NCBI GenBank assembly: GCA_947247005.1
Contig: OX365953.1
Coordinates: 27,526,784 to 27,590,783, forward strand
Direction of reading: 5' to 3'
Source: Spisula solida
Taxonomy: Eukaryota > Mollusca > Bivalvia > Venerida > Mactridae
DNA: 64,000 bases
Below the pieces are notes generated by a model, which saw only the letters and a program-made list of their open reading frames with translations, did not search any database and was not told the origin of the DNA. Every line of letters starts with the position of its first letter. Position 1 is the stretch's first letter. Shown one piece after another: positions 47,843 through 59,739 of the stretch. A program made the translations under genes and the position numbers.

Positions 47843-48289
47843 ACCTCAGCTTTACATCTCCATCGACCTTCAAAACATGTAAACAGGCTTATTAAGAAAT
47901 ACAGATAAAACTACATGCATGCATATATCATTGGTCAAATATTGCTGAATAGCTACAATGTTGGAAGTATCAAATAATTTCTAAATCTACTGTATTTTTT
48001 ATTTACCTTTGCTACACTTAACTGATTCAGAACCGATTTTAGGTGCTGGTATTGTGTGTATAAATTATTATTTGAAATTTGTAGGGTTTAAATTAATCAG
48101 TGGTACTAAAGTCGTATGACTGGTATGCTTTTCCGCGAAAAGATATATATCAATTTAACCCATTACTTCATATTGGCATCATTTTCATAATTTACAAATG
48201 CTGCTAGAACAAAACCACTGGGCGTGATGATTTAACCTTCACATTGTTGGACAACGATACCCCGACCAAAAACAACGTCAATTAAGTTT

Positions 48290-49060
48290 AGAAGTGCGTT
48301 GTATACGGTGCCACACTTTTATGTTACAGAACATCCTGACGCTATTGACATGCTTTTTAAAGCAGAATGTGACGTTTAGCCATGACAAAGTAGTTTAACT
48401 GTCGTCTGGCAATGATATTCAGGCTTGCACAGTATTTTCAAGAAGCTGTTACCTCTACGATTGTCAGCGTCTAGTAAGCTGACAATAGAAGCACGTAAAC
48501 ATGATAGCACCATTTGAATATTTTTTTGAAGACATCACTTCCGGTCAACAAATTTTGGTGCTATACGTACAGTTTAATAGCAAAAATGCGTACAATTTAG
48601 TTATTTTGCATAACATTGTGTTTAATGTTTACTTGACCCAAATTGGAAATACTTATTTCTTATTAATATTTACCCTTACATATTCAATTAACAATGTCGG
48701 GTTACGGGTTTAAGATGCCATAGATCTTGGAAAGATATGATCATAGCCATAGGACACAATACAGCGTATCCATGATCGTTAAAAAGTACTGACAGCTCAT
48801 GTTGCGACTGTGGAGGGCATTGAATTTGTTCTCATGAAGCTGAATTTAAAGGCCGACGCAGATGGTCATCAAGATGTGCATCATCAAGCAGAAGCTTCAG
48901 AGCGATGAGTGTTACATGTTTACCTTATACATAGATGTGTGGAACAACATTGTACAACCCCATATTTTCTGTAAATGTGGCAGAGACGCCTGATTGGCAT
49001 AGCCTGATTACATTATTACTTTTGCGAATTTAATATTGTCAATAAATAATTATCATGGTT
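48290..49060. other. Middle of nested element, no gene recognised
   Basis: This part is less AT-rich. A 40-codon open stretch on + (about 48793-48907, ending EASER and TGA) has balanced composition but no start and no recognisable family. It may be a worn coding relic of the element. Confidence 0.25.
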
Positions 49061-52000
49061 TGGTTTTGTGACTATCTAAACCTTGATTACAATCATTATT
49101 ATGGTTTTTGCACATATTTGACCTAATGTTTTGATTTTATCACATGCAAATTTTCCATAAAATTGAAGCACCTTAACTAATATCAAACACCCACTGTTGC
49201 GTTTTAAAATCAGTTAAGTGTAAGTGTAAGTGTAGAAGCTTCTTCTTTCATTTGTCAAGGGCAGGATCTGACAGTCTGTCCTGTTGTATCTATTCCTTCT
49301 AACATAAGTTTTTATTTTTTCTCTCTTATTTTCTCCTTTTCAAGCTTAGCACTGACATTCAATTAAATGTTCACAGTATTTTCTAGCTCGTTCTGGTGAT
49401 GTGCTAGCAGTTACAATTATCTTATCTATATTGGCCCTTTTCATATGTCTCAATGACCTTTAAATTGCTGGTAGGCTCACAACTAGCATGTCCATGCTTG
49501 TTTTGGTATTAGTTCTGTGTAAGATGAATGAATAATACTTCTTACCATTTTTGGTCAGGAGTGTAACACGTATTTGTACATGTAAACAGTTCTGGTAGAA
49601 GCACAACTTGGTATCTTTTATATAAATTTCAATTTTAAAATGGCTATCACATAGTATAGCATAGCAAAAAAGTACTTGTTGGTCATTGGCAAGCAGTTCG
49701 AAAAAAAATGCATTTTTTATTTAAATGTCTAAATTTTAAATATGAAATGGACAAAATTTAAAGACTTCTGTCCAATTTAACTTACCTTATTTGCACCAGA
49801 TCAAACAATTATCATTTACACTTTGTTATAACTTTAAAATACAGCACAAAACATCTGTAAAGCATTTCAGCTATACAAAGAATATGCATAAAATCAAGAA
49901 ACTATGTTTCACTCCTGACAATCACATGATGTCCATGTGCTCAATACACAAACATCACCTTTACTCGTAATTGTTTTTTGTGATCACTCTCAGACTCTGA
50001 CTTCCCGGAAAAGCATATAAAATGTACATGTGTACAGTTTTTGGCATTACTATTACTCCCTATATACCAAATGTTTCACTCCTGACGGATTCAGGCCAGC
50101 TGCTTTCGATGAAGCAAACCAATAGTTATATTAATAACATAAGAAACATATTTTACCTATTTTATTATGACATATTTCTCTTCACTCTGAACAACAAAGA
50201 ATGTTAATCATTTAAATGTTATTAAAGCTGTATCTCAATACACATTTTTTTCATAAATTTTTTAGTGATTTTTTTCTAAGCACCCACTTAAGTAATCGCT
50301 TATTTTTTACGTCTTGACATGACAATAATACTTAAAATTATACACCATCTTAAAGGCGATATATTTAATTTATTCTTAAAAACAATTGTAACTTTGAAAC
50401 TCATCAATATATTTCACAGGAATGTCCTGAATTATGTGATTGATAAAAAATGTCACGTTTTTTTGTTTCCCTCCTGACATTTTTGACATGTTTTTTTATC
50501 ATTACTTTTTTTTCTGTAATGCTATTTCTTTCAAACTTCACAGACTATTTTATGACATCAAATGATATGTTTAGGGGTAAAAGATATAAGAATAATTAGT
50601 TTAGAATATATTTTATTGAGGAAAAACCTTAACTAGCCATTTTTTTGAAAACAGCCCATATGTACTTATATTGAAATAAATACAGTTTAAACTAAATACG
50701 CGGAAAAGTGCTGCAGTTTCTTTATTTGTCATTATAAGTCGATGAAACTTTCTAGACATGAAGATGAATTTATTTCAAATTGATTCACTGTTGATCAATA
50801 ATATTGACCAAAGACGGCACGAACGCGGTTTCCTATGGCAACGTCACTCGACGTCATGCGGCCCAATTTTTCGTATTTTCCAACGTTACACGTAGCAAAC
50901 GATGACGTTTAATTCGTGCGTTTGTAATATAAGAATTTTCTATAGGGTAGATTATGAATGTACAATAATATAACATTACATTCATCATTTCAAAAAATTG
51001 TTTTAACGTCAACAATCCGTTTTAGAGTTATTTGCTTCGAAGTTGTTGTCTGAAAATGAGTGCCGTACCGAAATCGGCGACGAAAAGTCATGTGGCGAAT
51101 GAAATGTCATAAAATACCAATGACAATATTGCAAAATGCAACCAATATGTAATAGCACACAAAACAGTTGTCGGTTTTGCATATTGTCTCATACATAGCC
51201 ATGTGAAATCAATGCCGACATGTGCATTGGCTATACAACGTCAATAACGTCAAATTACGTCATCAATATAAATGTTCTCCAGCAGCTAATTGTTGTAATT
51301 TACATACACGATCCAAATGAAAAATATTGATTTTCGGTTGATAGGTCTATGAAGTGTTTCTGGTTGAACAGATTATTTTTAAAGACTCATTCGCTGCTTT
51401 ATGCAGTATGAATTGTGCCACGAATGAGTATGTATACTGTAATATGTAACGACGTCGCGATGACGTTGGGCCGGTGTAACCATAGTGACGTTGTGGCTTC
51501 TGTAATTTTTCGACCAAATATTACCACGAGTTTAATGTTTTTCATAGTTATGTATTTGTAATACGCCAATCTCTTATCTGACCGATTTTCTTCAGTATTG
51601 GTCACGTAACAAAGATTTCCGCGTATTTGTTGATCACCCCTCGTACATGTACGCATACAGTTTTGTTAAATAAAATGAAATACATTGTTTGCTTACATCG
51701 GGACGGTTGATTGCCACCTAATAGGTAAATTAGAGCGTGATGATTTATTGTTATAGACACATTCGACGAAGTTTTGTGCACTGTCAATTTAGGGAATGTG
51801 TTCATTTGCATACGCGATGGTGTATTCTAATACAATTTTGACTTGTATTTTACGAGACAAGTGTATTCAAGTTTATATGATTAATAAAACAAATATTTAT
51901 ATTTATAAACATAATGACGTAGGACAATTTGTTCAGAATCAGAAGCACCATTACTAGGATTTAAGTTTTCTCGTTAGAACATTATCAGTGAAAACGTATT

Positions 52001-52079
52001 GATACTTTTAAACAGTCTACATAATGTATCATTACTATGTAGCACCAATATACACATTATTGTTTCACATTATTATTAC

Positions 52080-52450
52080 TGTTATGACAGCTGAAACGTT
52101 GACTTTCAGTGGTATGGTTTCATTTCCACGTTTAGTTATGCGTTGGGCATTGCGTCGTGTGATTGTTGTCTGTGTTATGTTTTTGTTCTGTGCTCGGCTG
52201 TTTTAGTTGAGTGCGAGTTTTCTTTATCTTAATGATATAACGGCATGTTATATACTGGTTATTATTAACCAGAAAGATAATATTAAGTCAGACAGGGCAG
52301 GCGACACTCAGCTTAACCAGTCGAGCTCACAAGACACAATCCCAACACACAACTAACTGAACTAGTAAATGATCCGCCCAAGTCCCAGCTGTCGGCAAGC
52401 TGAATGAACTAGTTTCAGAAATCGAACAGCTGAATGCCCAAGCTGAACGG
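52080..52450. repeat. Head-to-head pair of the dispersed family
   Basis: A + copy ('atgcgttgggcattgcgtc', 'tgtgctcggctgttttag', ending near 52215) is followed by a - copy (from 'gtcagacagggcaggc' at 52289). A short palindrome ACTGGTTATTATTAACCAG sits between them. The pair may be one element with long inverted arms. Confidence 0.55.
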
Positions 52451-53056
52451 CATGGAACAAAATAGATGGCAACGTACTTGTAGTCAACGACCGTCCCATT
52501 TCTACGCTAATGAACTAACGAACGAACCTGTAATAATTAATCTCCCAAATCAACTGTATCGTTCACTGCTGAAATGCTATTCGGGAGTTATAATCAACAG
52601 ACGCTCTCTTCGACAATGCAAAAATATGTGTTGCAAATGTGTTTTTGAAGTTCTAATTGCACGTCATTTGTTTTGCCCACTACGCATGTAATGATGTACT
52701 AGTGTCTACATCAGTTACTGCTTATCTTTCCTCAAGATGATTCAAATCGTCTCGCATGTCGTTGATTTTGGATACTTCAGTGCTCTTTCGATACCCATTT
52801 ATTTTCGAAATTACACATCATGCAAGCAAAGCAACCGAATACCAGACGACATTACTACGAACGCGGGAGATAGAGCAACAATGCGGTGTATTGTTGACTG
52901 TGGTTTGTGTTCCTCACATATATGGTTCTATCAGTACCTACATGTTTAATATTAACTCAGAACTCCCACTAAATGTCCGAACATACAAACAGCTATTAAG
53001 TTAAGGTGGACTTAGTATGAAATAAACTTAGTAACATGGATCATAACTTGTTTAGT

Positions 53057-53157
53057 TTGGCATTGTGCCTTGTATGATTTTATGTTTTCTGTGCTCGGCT
53101 GGTTCAGGTTGGCATTGTGCCTTGTATATTTTTTATGTTTTCTGTGCTCGGCTGGTT
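53057..53157. repeat. 52-bp direct duplication
   Basis: 'ttggcattgtgccttgtat' to 'tgtgctcggctggtt' repeats at 53057 and 53109. Only about three differences separate the copies. Confidence 0.9.
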
Positions 53158-53673
53158 AAGCAGTGTGCTGCCTTCCCTGTCTGACTTAATATTATCTTTA
53201 TGTTCGAGCTTAATAATAGAGTACAATAATGGCATATGTCTGCGAATAGGATGGTGTTCTAAACATGTCATACAATGTTCCAGGAGTGTTTAAAAAGCAC
53301 AATTATATCATGTATTTAACTGTCCGTTCAGTCGTGATTGTTTTTGTGTACGAATTATTTGTGGTAACTGTGTAAAATTAGTTGTGAAAATGCAAAAATG
53401 ACAAGATAATCCCATATTTAAATAAACAATTTACACTCAACACATCGCTGCTATTTCACGTTGGATTAATAGAATGTGTCCAATACATGACAGGACCCAT
53501 GGAAACGACCGTTGCATGTTACGGCAATATTGGGCAGTCTCACCATTAGAACCAACTGATCTTTTAATGAAATGTTAAATTAATACTCTACACTAAATCG
53601 ATTCTTAATTAATAATATTGAGCATCTAAATTGCCGGAAACGTCATCCTCTTAAACATGGTCGACGTGTATAT

Positions 53674-53768
53674 ACCACTTATAACATTTCCATACATGAT
53701 TGAAAAGAAATGTATCAATTACCACTTATAACATTTCCATACATTATTGAAAAGAAATGTGTCAATTG
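53674..53768. repeat. 47-bp direct duplication
   Basis: ACCACTTATAACATTTCCAT starts at 53674 and 53721. Both copies continue to 'gaaaagaaatgt.tcaatt'. Copy 1 has one version near 26325. Confidence 0.9.
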
Positions 53769-54607
53769 TAATGCGCTAGTACATGTATGGCACACTCAAA
53801 TATTCGTTTCTGTCAAAATATTAATTTGAACATTTCTAGTATAACAAAAAGTAAATGCTGTTAGATTGTTAGATACTAATTAGCTTGCTTTGGAAAATTT
53901 AAAATATATTAAATACATTCATTCTGTAATTTAATTTGCGTGCACTGTGGTGATACATTTGAGGTCTAAACCGAATAACATTCTAGACACGCACTATCGT
54001 ACAATGTTTTGCATATTTAATAAGATTGAAAAATTGTAAAAGCATGTCGTAAACATAAAACCAGGCTTTTATGACTATACGTTTTAATCCAAACGACAAG
54101 ATCGTGTGTTGTACGATAACCAGTCGTTCTTTATATCGGCGGAACGTTTATTGAAAAGGAACCATTCCAGTCAGGGTGTAGTAGTTCCATTGATGTTCTC
54201 TTCATACAGTTACCACTAACTTGAAAATCCGTAAATAAGGCGGGACAAGATTGATACATTGATCGTATACAGTCTCCAATGAACATTAAACTGCGCGCGT
54301 AATGCTAGTACTAGTAATGTACAGGACTGTTGTTTCATGTACATGAAACTCTGCGTTCACAGACGCAGAAGAGACATCAACATACTAACTATTGGCATAA
54401 GAGGATGTGGTGGGGGAAATGTTCGATAAGGTTGCGTCTACATTGCATCTCTACTTACGTTTAATCACATACGCATTGTACACCATACTGTTTATGACAT
54501 TCTCGATAGTACTCTATCTGATGCAGTTCAATTTATTGGTCGTATTTGAGTCTACTTATAACTCTGCGAAATTTAAGTTTTAATCTGATAGATACTGACT
54601 ACGTTAT

Positions 54608-54718
54608 AGTTAGAACATATTAAGTAAATTTTAATTATTAAAAAGGGCGGAGCGAGCGAAGCGAAGCGAGTTCTTTTTTAGTCATTAAAATTTACTTAAT
54701 AATAATTATGTTCTAACT
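54608..54718. repeat. Foldback with GCGAGCGAAGCGAAGCGAG core
   Basis: AGTTAGAACATA (54608-54619) pairs with TATGTTCTAACT (54707-54718). Further inside, 'aagtaaattttaat' pairs with 'attaaaatttactt'. The central GC-rich 'agcgagcgaagcgaagcgag' is unlike the surroundings. It is directly followed by a second inverted pair (54723-54875). Confidence 0.75.
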
Positions 54719-54722
54719 AACT

Positions 54723-54875
54723 TAGAATATAACATTCTGCATTCTGATTGGCCGATAGAAATTAGCGCCAACGCATGATGTCAAGTCTGTTAAGAGAAAA
54801 TTTTAATGATTAAATTTTCATTTAACCGCGAAAATGTGGCGTTTTCATTGGCTCATAATGTAGGTTATATTCTAA
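54723..54875. repeat. Inverted pair TTAGAATATAAC ... GTTATATTCTAA
   Basis: 12-bp perfect arms at 54723-54734 and 54864-54875. It contains 'attctgattggccgata' and 'cattggctcataatg' words. It may form one compound element with the preceding foldback. Confidence 0.6.
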
Positions 54876-55899
54876 ATTTGAATATTGTTCTTAGATCGGC
54901 TAATAATTCATCTGTTAGTTTGTTAGTAAGTTGATGGAATACAAAAGGTAATGCATTTGATTGCACATGCTGATGCGTTATATTGTTTGTAATTATATGC
55001 ATGAGTTGAAACATTGGCTAAGCTATAGTGCAACCATATTCAAAAATGCATTACATGTAAGTTAATGACACATCGGACAGGGTAGGCAGGACTCAATAGA
55101 AACAACTGTGCACAAAATGCATAAACATTGCTAGCAGCTCTGGAATCAAGTGTACCATTTTCTAGCAAGCAAGTAGACACAATGTTTATGTTGAAATGCG
55201 ATACAAGAGGGGACCGAAGCTGCCAAATCGGGAATAATGACTCGCCGTTAACTCTCATACGGATTTTATCTGTATTGCACTGGTAAATGTTTTGTACAGA
55301 AAAATATGGTAACTGAAGTTGATTTATTACATTATTTTTTTCTTTTGGTATACGGTATAAAAAATCCGAATGCAAATGATTAATTATATAACATCAGTTA
55401 TAGACGTGAATGTTAGGATCTTATGCTATTCGTGGCTTTTATATTAAGTAATATCACAAAAGAGACAGCAAAATTAATATGATTGTGATAACCTCACCAG
55501 ATAATTTGGTAGACAGAATTCTGTTTTCAAGATGTCAGTGTGATGAACGAGCTCGTATGGAATAATCAAATGACAATGTCATTGCAGATTATCTATCATT
55601 TATAGTTGCAATCCCACTCTTTGTCTTGGTAAATCGATGTAGGATTGACCAGTGTGTATGTATCCGCCTATGTAAATACCGTTCGTCCTCTTTACTTGCA
55701 ACGTCTTCTAGTGTTCATGTTTGACCTTGTGGTGTGTGATTTTTGTTTTAGTGCGATTTGTGCCTTTAGTGATTTTTCTTGTATGTGTTGCGCCATTTTG
55801 CTTGCTAATTCTGCCGAATGAATTTCTCTGTATGATTTATTACAATTATTATTTGATGTGTTAATACTCGGTTGTAAGCTTCGAAATCAATTTAGTTTC

Positions 55900-56045
55900 G
55901 ACTTTTGGAAAGCTGGTACCTGGACTTTCAGTTGCTGAGTTGATTGTCTCGTTCGGTCGTGTGATGGACATGTTGCCGTGCGATTGTGTTATTTCTGTTC
56001 CGTGCTCGGGTGTTTTAGTTGAGTGCTGCCTTCTCTGCCCGATTT
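55900..56045 (+). repeat. Dispersed family copy
   Basis: Phrases 'gactttcagttgctgag', 'ttccgtgctcgggtgttttag' and 'gagtgctgccttctctgccc' identify the family also seen at 26030 and 52080. Confidence 0.6.
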
Positions 56046-58252
56046 GTTATTGTTTTTTTTGTGATTTGTTCAACTGCAAATGGATGGTCTTTGATTAGAT
56101 GCGATTTTCTTTATAATAATTATCATGTTTACATGGTAAAGTAATCGTACGCACTTAGTGAAAGTATATTGGTTAGACAGTCTGAAATCCCTGATAACAC
56201 TTTAATAAGGTACAAATAAATTATTAATATACTTTAACTTGTAATTGCTATTGATACGTCTAAGAGTTATGCTAAAACCTACGTGTATATGTAACATGCA
56301 ATCCAATTGGACTAAGACAAGGCTACACACTCCAGTGGGTAACTATTAGTGATTAATCGAAAGCAGCGAATGGTATATAACGGATAATCTTATATATATA
56401 TATACCATAATTGCTGGGCTTTATATGAATACCATCCGAGGATATATATAATCTTTATGAACTCGGAAAGTAGTAATTAAACATTAGGCCTGGAGTGTTC
56501 TTCACAGACATACCATTCCTTTGGTTCAATCGGATTCTGCTGTGAACATCATAGATCTACATAATTAACAACTAATCTACAGTAAAACGATTTTTGCTTT
56601 ACTGTCTAATTGTCTAGCACAAGCAAATTGTTTGTGAACGATGTACTAAGTGAGTTATGTACTCATATAGTATGGCATGTATGTATGAAACACCATTCAC
56701 CATACATTTACATAATTTACTACATGTATACTACTCAATAGTAATGTCCGGCTTACATTAAGTGAACAAAACTGATTAAGGACACGTTGCGCAAAATGTT
56801 AAAGTATGCGCTTATTTGCTGCTAAATGAAGAAAAATTGGTGCGTTGTATTTGGTATATATTAAAATAATGATGTATTTTTCCCATTAACTGGTTAGCCC
56901 TATCTGCATGAACTAGAGTGTCAAGACATTTGAGTTCCTTTTATATTCTCATATTGTGTAAGACCCAAAAAGCCAAATAACGGACCCTATTCTGTAATCA
57001 CAGATGATTGAACACAGTACAAACCATTTTGCGAGGTTGGGCTTATCAACACATTAAAAGCTGAAACAACCTTTATTTGCTGATAATATTGCAGATGTAA
57101 CATTAATTTTCTGAACATTTCATCAGTCAAGCCTATTTAGTATACGAAATATTCACATGGAAAATTTGCAGACCCTTTTTGAGTAGTACTCTTATATAAG
57201 ACATTTAGCTAGTCAATATGGTTATACAGCATTGTCGTATAAGACATTTGACTAAAGAAATTATAACATATATAATACATGTATAATTTTTGTACGAGGG
57301 GTGATCAACATATGCGAGAACTTCCCACCTAGCTATTTTGTTTACCACTGAGGCTCAAAAGCAAAACTCACCATCCTTCAGAGTAAGACCTCATTGACCG
57401 AATTCACTGATGACACATTCTTATTCACGCATCGAGAAAATCTATACCATCTTGCAATAAACTTTATGGATGTAATTTAATGATACGCAGTTGTCTAAAG
57501 AATTTAGACTATCTGCAGTAAATAATTTGCCACCCATGGGATTTTGAAATACAAATATGTATAGACAATAGTGATTACTTTCATTTATTCCATTTATCCA
57601 TGTATCTACTCTAAAAACACAACAAACGTCCAAGTTCAATACCCTACATACATGTATGCAATGCAGTACAATGCACGACTGTTCTTTAAATAAGAACCAA
57701 ATTGACTTCACATGTGATGATCTTAAACTGCGTACATAATAAAAAATGTAGTCTAATCACTTCAGAATGAAATAAACTTGATCATCTCATGTCATCTGCT
57801 TCATCAACGAGATTACTGTACTTGGTAACTATGTGATTAATTCGATCGCTTCGAGAACTAGGTGTTCAATCCAATACCAGCAGCCCGATCAAGGAAATTG
57901 GCGGGTATAATTTCCATGTTTTACACGCACCATATATTGGTAGTTCTCGGCCCTCTGTCAGTTTATTGAGACTAGGCAATCCCTACGCAAAATTAGGCAC
58001 TTTTCAAACATGAACTCCAACTTTTTTACACCTCAGTCGTATTTAAGCTTTTAATCAAATGTGGTTATACAGTGTCGTCAATTATAAAACACATACAAAT
58101 GTTGTTAATGTGTATTCAATATTTGTCCGCGGTATTATAAATAAATGTAAAAAGGAAAAATCGATGATGATCGCCCATAGAGAAAAACATTGTCTATAAA
58201 AGCACACGTAAGAAAGTTGTATGTAGATAACGTGGCAAAACAAGACTTACTT

Positions 58253-58540
58253 TACCTGCCTTGCGTTCAAGGAAACATTACGTGACGTACGTGTCGCACC
58301 TGACACGCACCTGTTATTCGTTGAACGGTATGTTTAAAAAACATGTTTGTCACGCGCGTTTGCCTCTGTCCGCCATTTTGTTTAATTACACAAATACACA
58401 CACACCACCTCCGGATATGGTTAGCCAAACTTGGCGTACGTGACAAACATGTTGTTTAAACATACCTTTCAGCGAATAACAGGTGCGTAACAGGAGCGAA
58501 ACGTACGTCACATAATGTTTCCTTGAACGCAGGGCAGGTA
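58253..58540. mobile_element. 288-bp foldback MITE with ~100-bp arms
   Basis: The left arm starts TACCTGCCTTGCGTTCAAGG (58253). The right arm is its near-perfect complement, ending 58540. The arms run about 100-110 bp to the 'catgtttgtcacg' word with a few mismatches. The two strands therefore give nearly the same short translation (58261-58443 + and 58386-58601 -), which is a consequence of the palindrome and not a gene. The loop contains 'cgccattttg' and a CA-rich stretch. Confidence 0.9.
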
Positions 58541-59739
58541 TAACGTGTAACACAATCAATGTTATGCATACTGCAAACGAGTATTTTGCCACATGATACA
58601 CTTTTTGGACATCAACAAAAACAACTACTGGAAAAACGTTATTTTCCTTTTTGTAGCCAGTGTCTGAATATTCGTTTGAAATTTATAACATATGCACTTA
58701 TAATATTGTGACGCCTTGTAATGATTGGGGTAGGAGTACTGCCGCCTTTAAGTATTTCACGAAACAATATTAAGTCTCTAATACAATCGCATTTCTTTGA
58801 AAGTTTGATCCAGTTGACAATCTGAGAGAGAAAGTCCCTCTTAGATTGCCAAATTACAATATTATATTGCCAGACATTAGGATGGGCTCATGAATCAACA
58901 TAATTATAAAATGACAGCTATGGTATATTTGAAGGATTGCATTGACATCTATTGACGCCTGTAGCTCACATTGAAGTGTTCATGCGTAAATGTAAAAATG
59001 TAATTAATGAGATGTAAGTGTAACGTAATATTTCAAACTAAGTTTGGATATGAACCGTTTACGAAGAACCTTATCAGTGTTATTGAGCTGCCAGACAGAT
59101 AATACCTGATAGTTGATTATGATGAAGGCAGAAGAGCATTTCAAGTATGTTCCATGTCCCACAATACACTGTTTTGTTTTATTTCAACGTATTGCATTGT
59201 CTATAAGCTGAATCCCAAACATACGTAATCATAGTAAAGGTTTTTGTATGAAGCAGCGTGAAAAGAAAGAAATAATGAAGAATCGAACAAGAAAGACAAG
59301 TGTTTCCAGTATAAGTATACATCTTTAGAGGGTAACGACTTCAAATATTCTATTCATAGACAACATTTCCACCAAAACAATGCAATGTGTTATTACTGTA
59401 TCGCTGCTATTATTGTTGTCAAATTACAATGGAGCTTCGCAGAGTTAATGTGAAAGTATCTAATTGTACAGTTATTTTGGCACGAATATACACGCTTGCT
59501 GCATTACTGACATTTCTTAATGTCAAGAATAGTACACATTTGTTTCTTTCCCTGCAGGTATGTCAAAGGTAATATTGTTGTAGCGCCTAGACATAATCAT
59601 AATGTCAACTCTGTCTAGCGGAAGTTCGTTAGTTTCTGTCATTCCAGATTAACGACTGAGGTTAATTTGTTTTGCAGCTGAAGCAGATCTAGCGCAAGCG
59701 TCATGTTTTTACTGTCGAACTATGTAAAACTGACTCTAC

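Larger units (their letters stand above)
47189..50478. promoter_or_regulatory. Iterated CACTCCTGAC motif inside the nested element
   Basis: Exact copies lie at 47189, 47530, 49910 and 50077 on +, and 49554 on -. A variant CCCTCCTGAC is at 50469. Most are preceded by GTTWCA or GTTTC. The spacing is irregular. Protein-binding or subterminal transposase sites are possible, but no function is shown. Confidence 0.5.
46640..50658. mobile_element. 4.0-kb TIR element nested in the mariner-like element
   Basis: TGGGCTATTTTCAAAATAAT (46640) plus GGCTAG is repeated inverted at the right end (50633-50658) with two mismatches in 26 bp, and TA flanks both ends. It holds five exact copies and one variant of CACTCCTGAC, a LINE tail, and no frame longer than about 70 codons. 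The superfamily is unknown. Confidence 0.8.
46439..51643. mobile_element. Mariner-like TIR transposon (5.2 kb as found) with a nested element
   Basis: The left end CGAGGGGTGGTCAACAAATA (46439) and the right end, whose complement is CGAGGGGTGATCAACAAATA (ending 51643), match at 26 of 27 bases. TA lies immediately outside on both sides (46437-46438 and 51644-51645). Subtracting the nested 4.0-kb element leaves about 1.18 kb, the size of a mariner element. Its own interior has no recognisable transposase, so it is a non-autonomous or decayed copy. It interrupts array copy 3 only. Confidence 0.9.
40190..59400. repeat. Large-unit tandem array, copy 3 (expanded by insertions)
   Basis: Begins with 'ggttttgtctaattacattggagcctcgcag' (about 40200) and follows the same landmark order: TGATGTGGCGTG 40821, TCAAGGTTTGTGGGAGA about 41237, 'ttggattatgcagtaaa' 43121, 'attgtcgaatgtcat' 45300, 'actgtgcaa' 45866. 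After the 5.2-kb insertion (46439-51643) it continues with segments matching copies 1 and 2 (for example 53234, 55344) and CGAGGGGTGATCAA at 57295. Its 19.2-kb length is explained in part by that insertion and the LINE. About 14 kb would remain without it. No coding gene was recognised. Confidence 0.8.
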
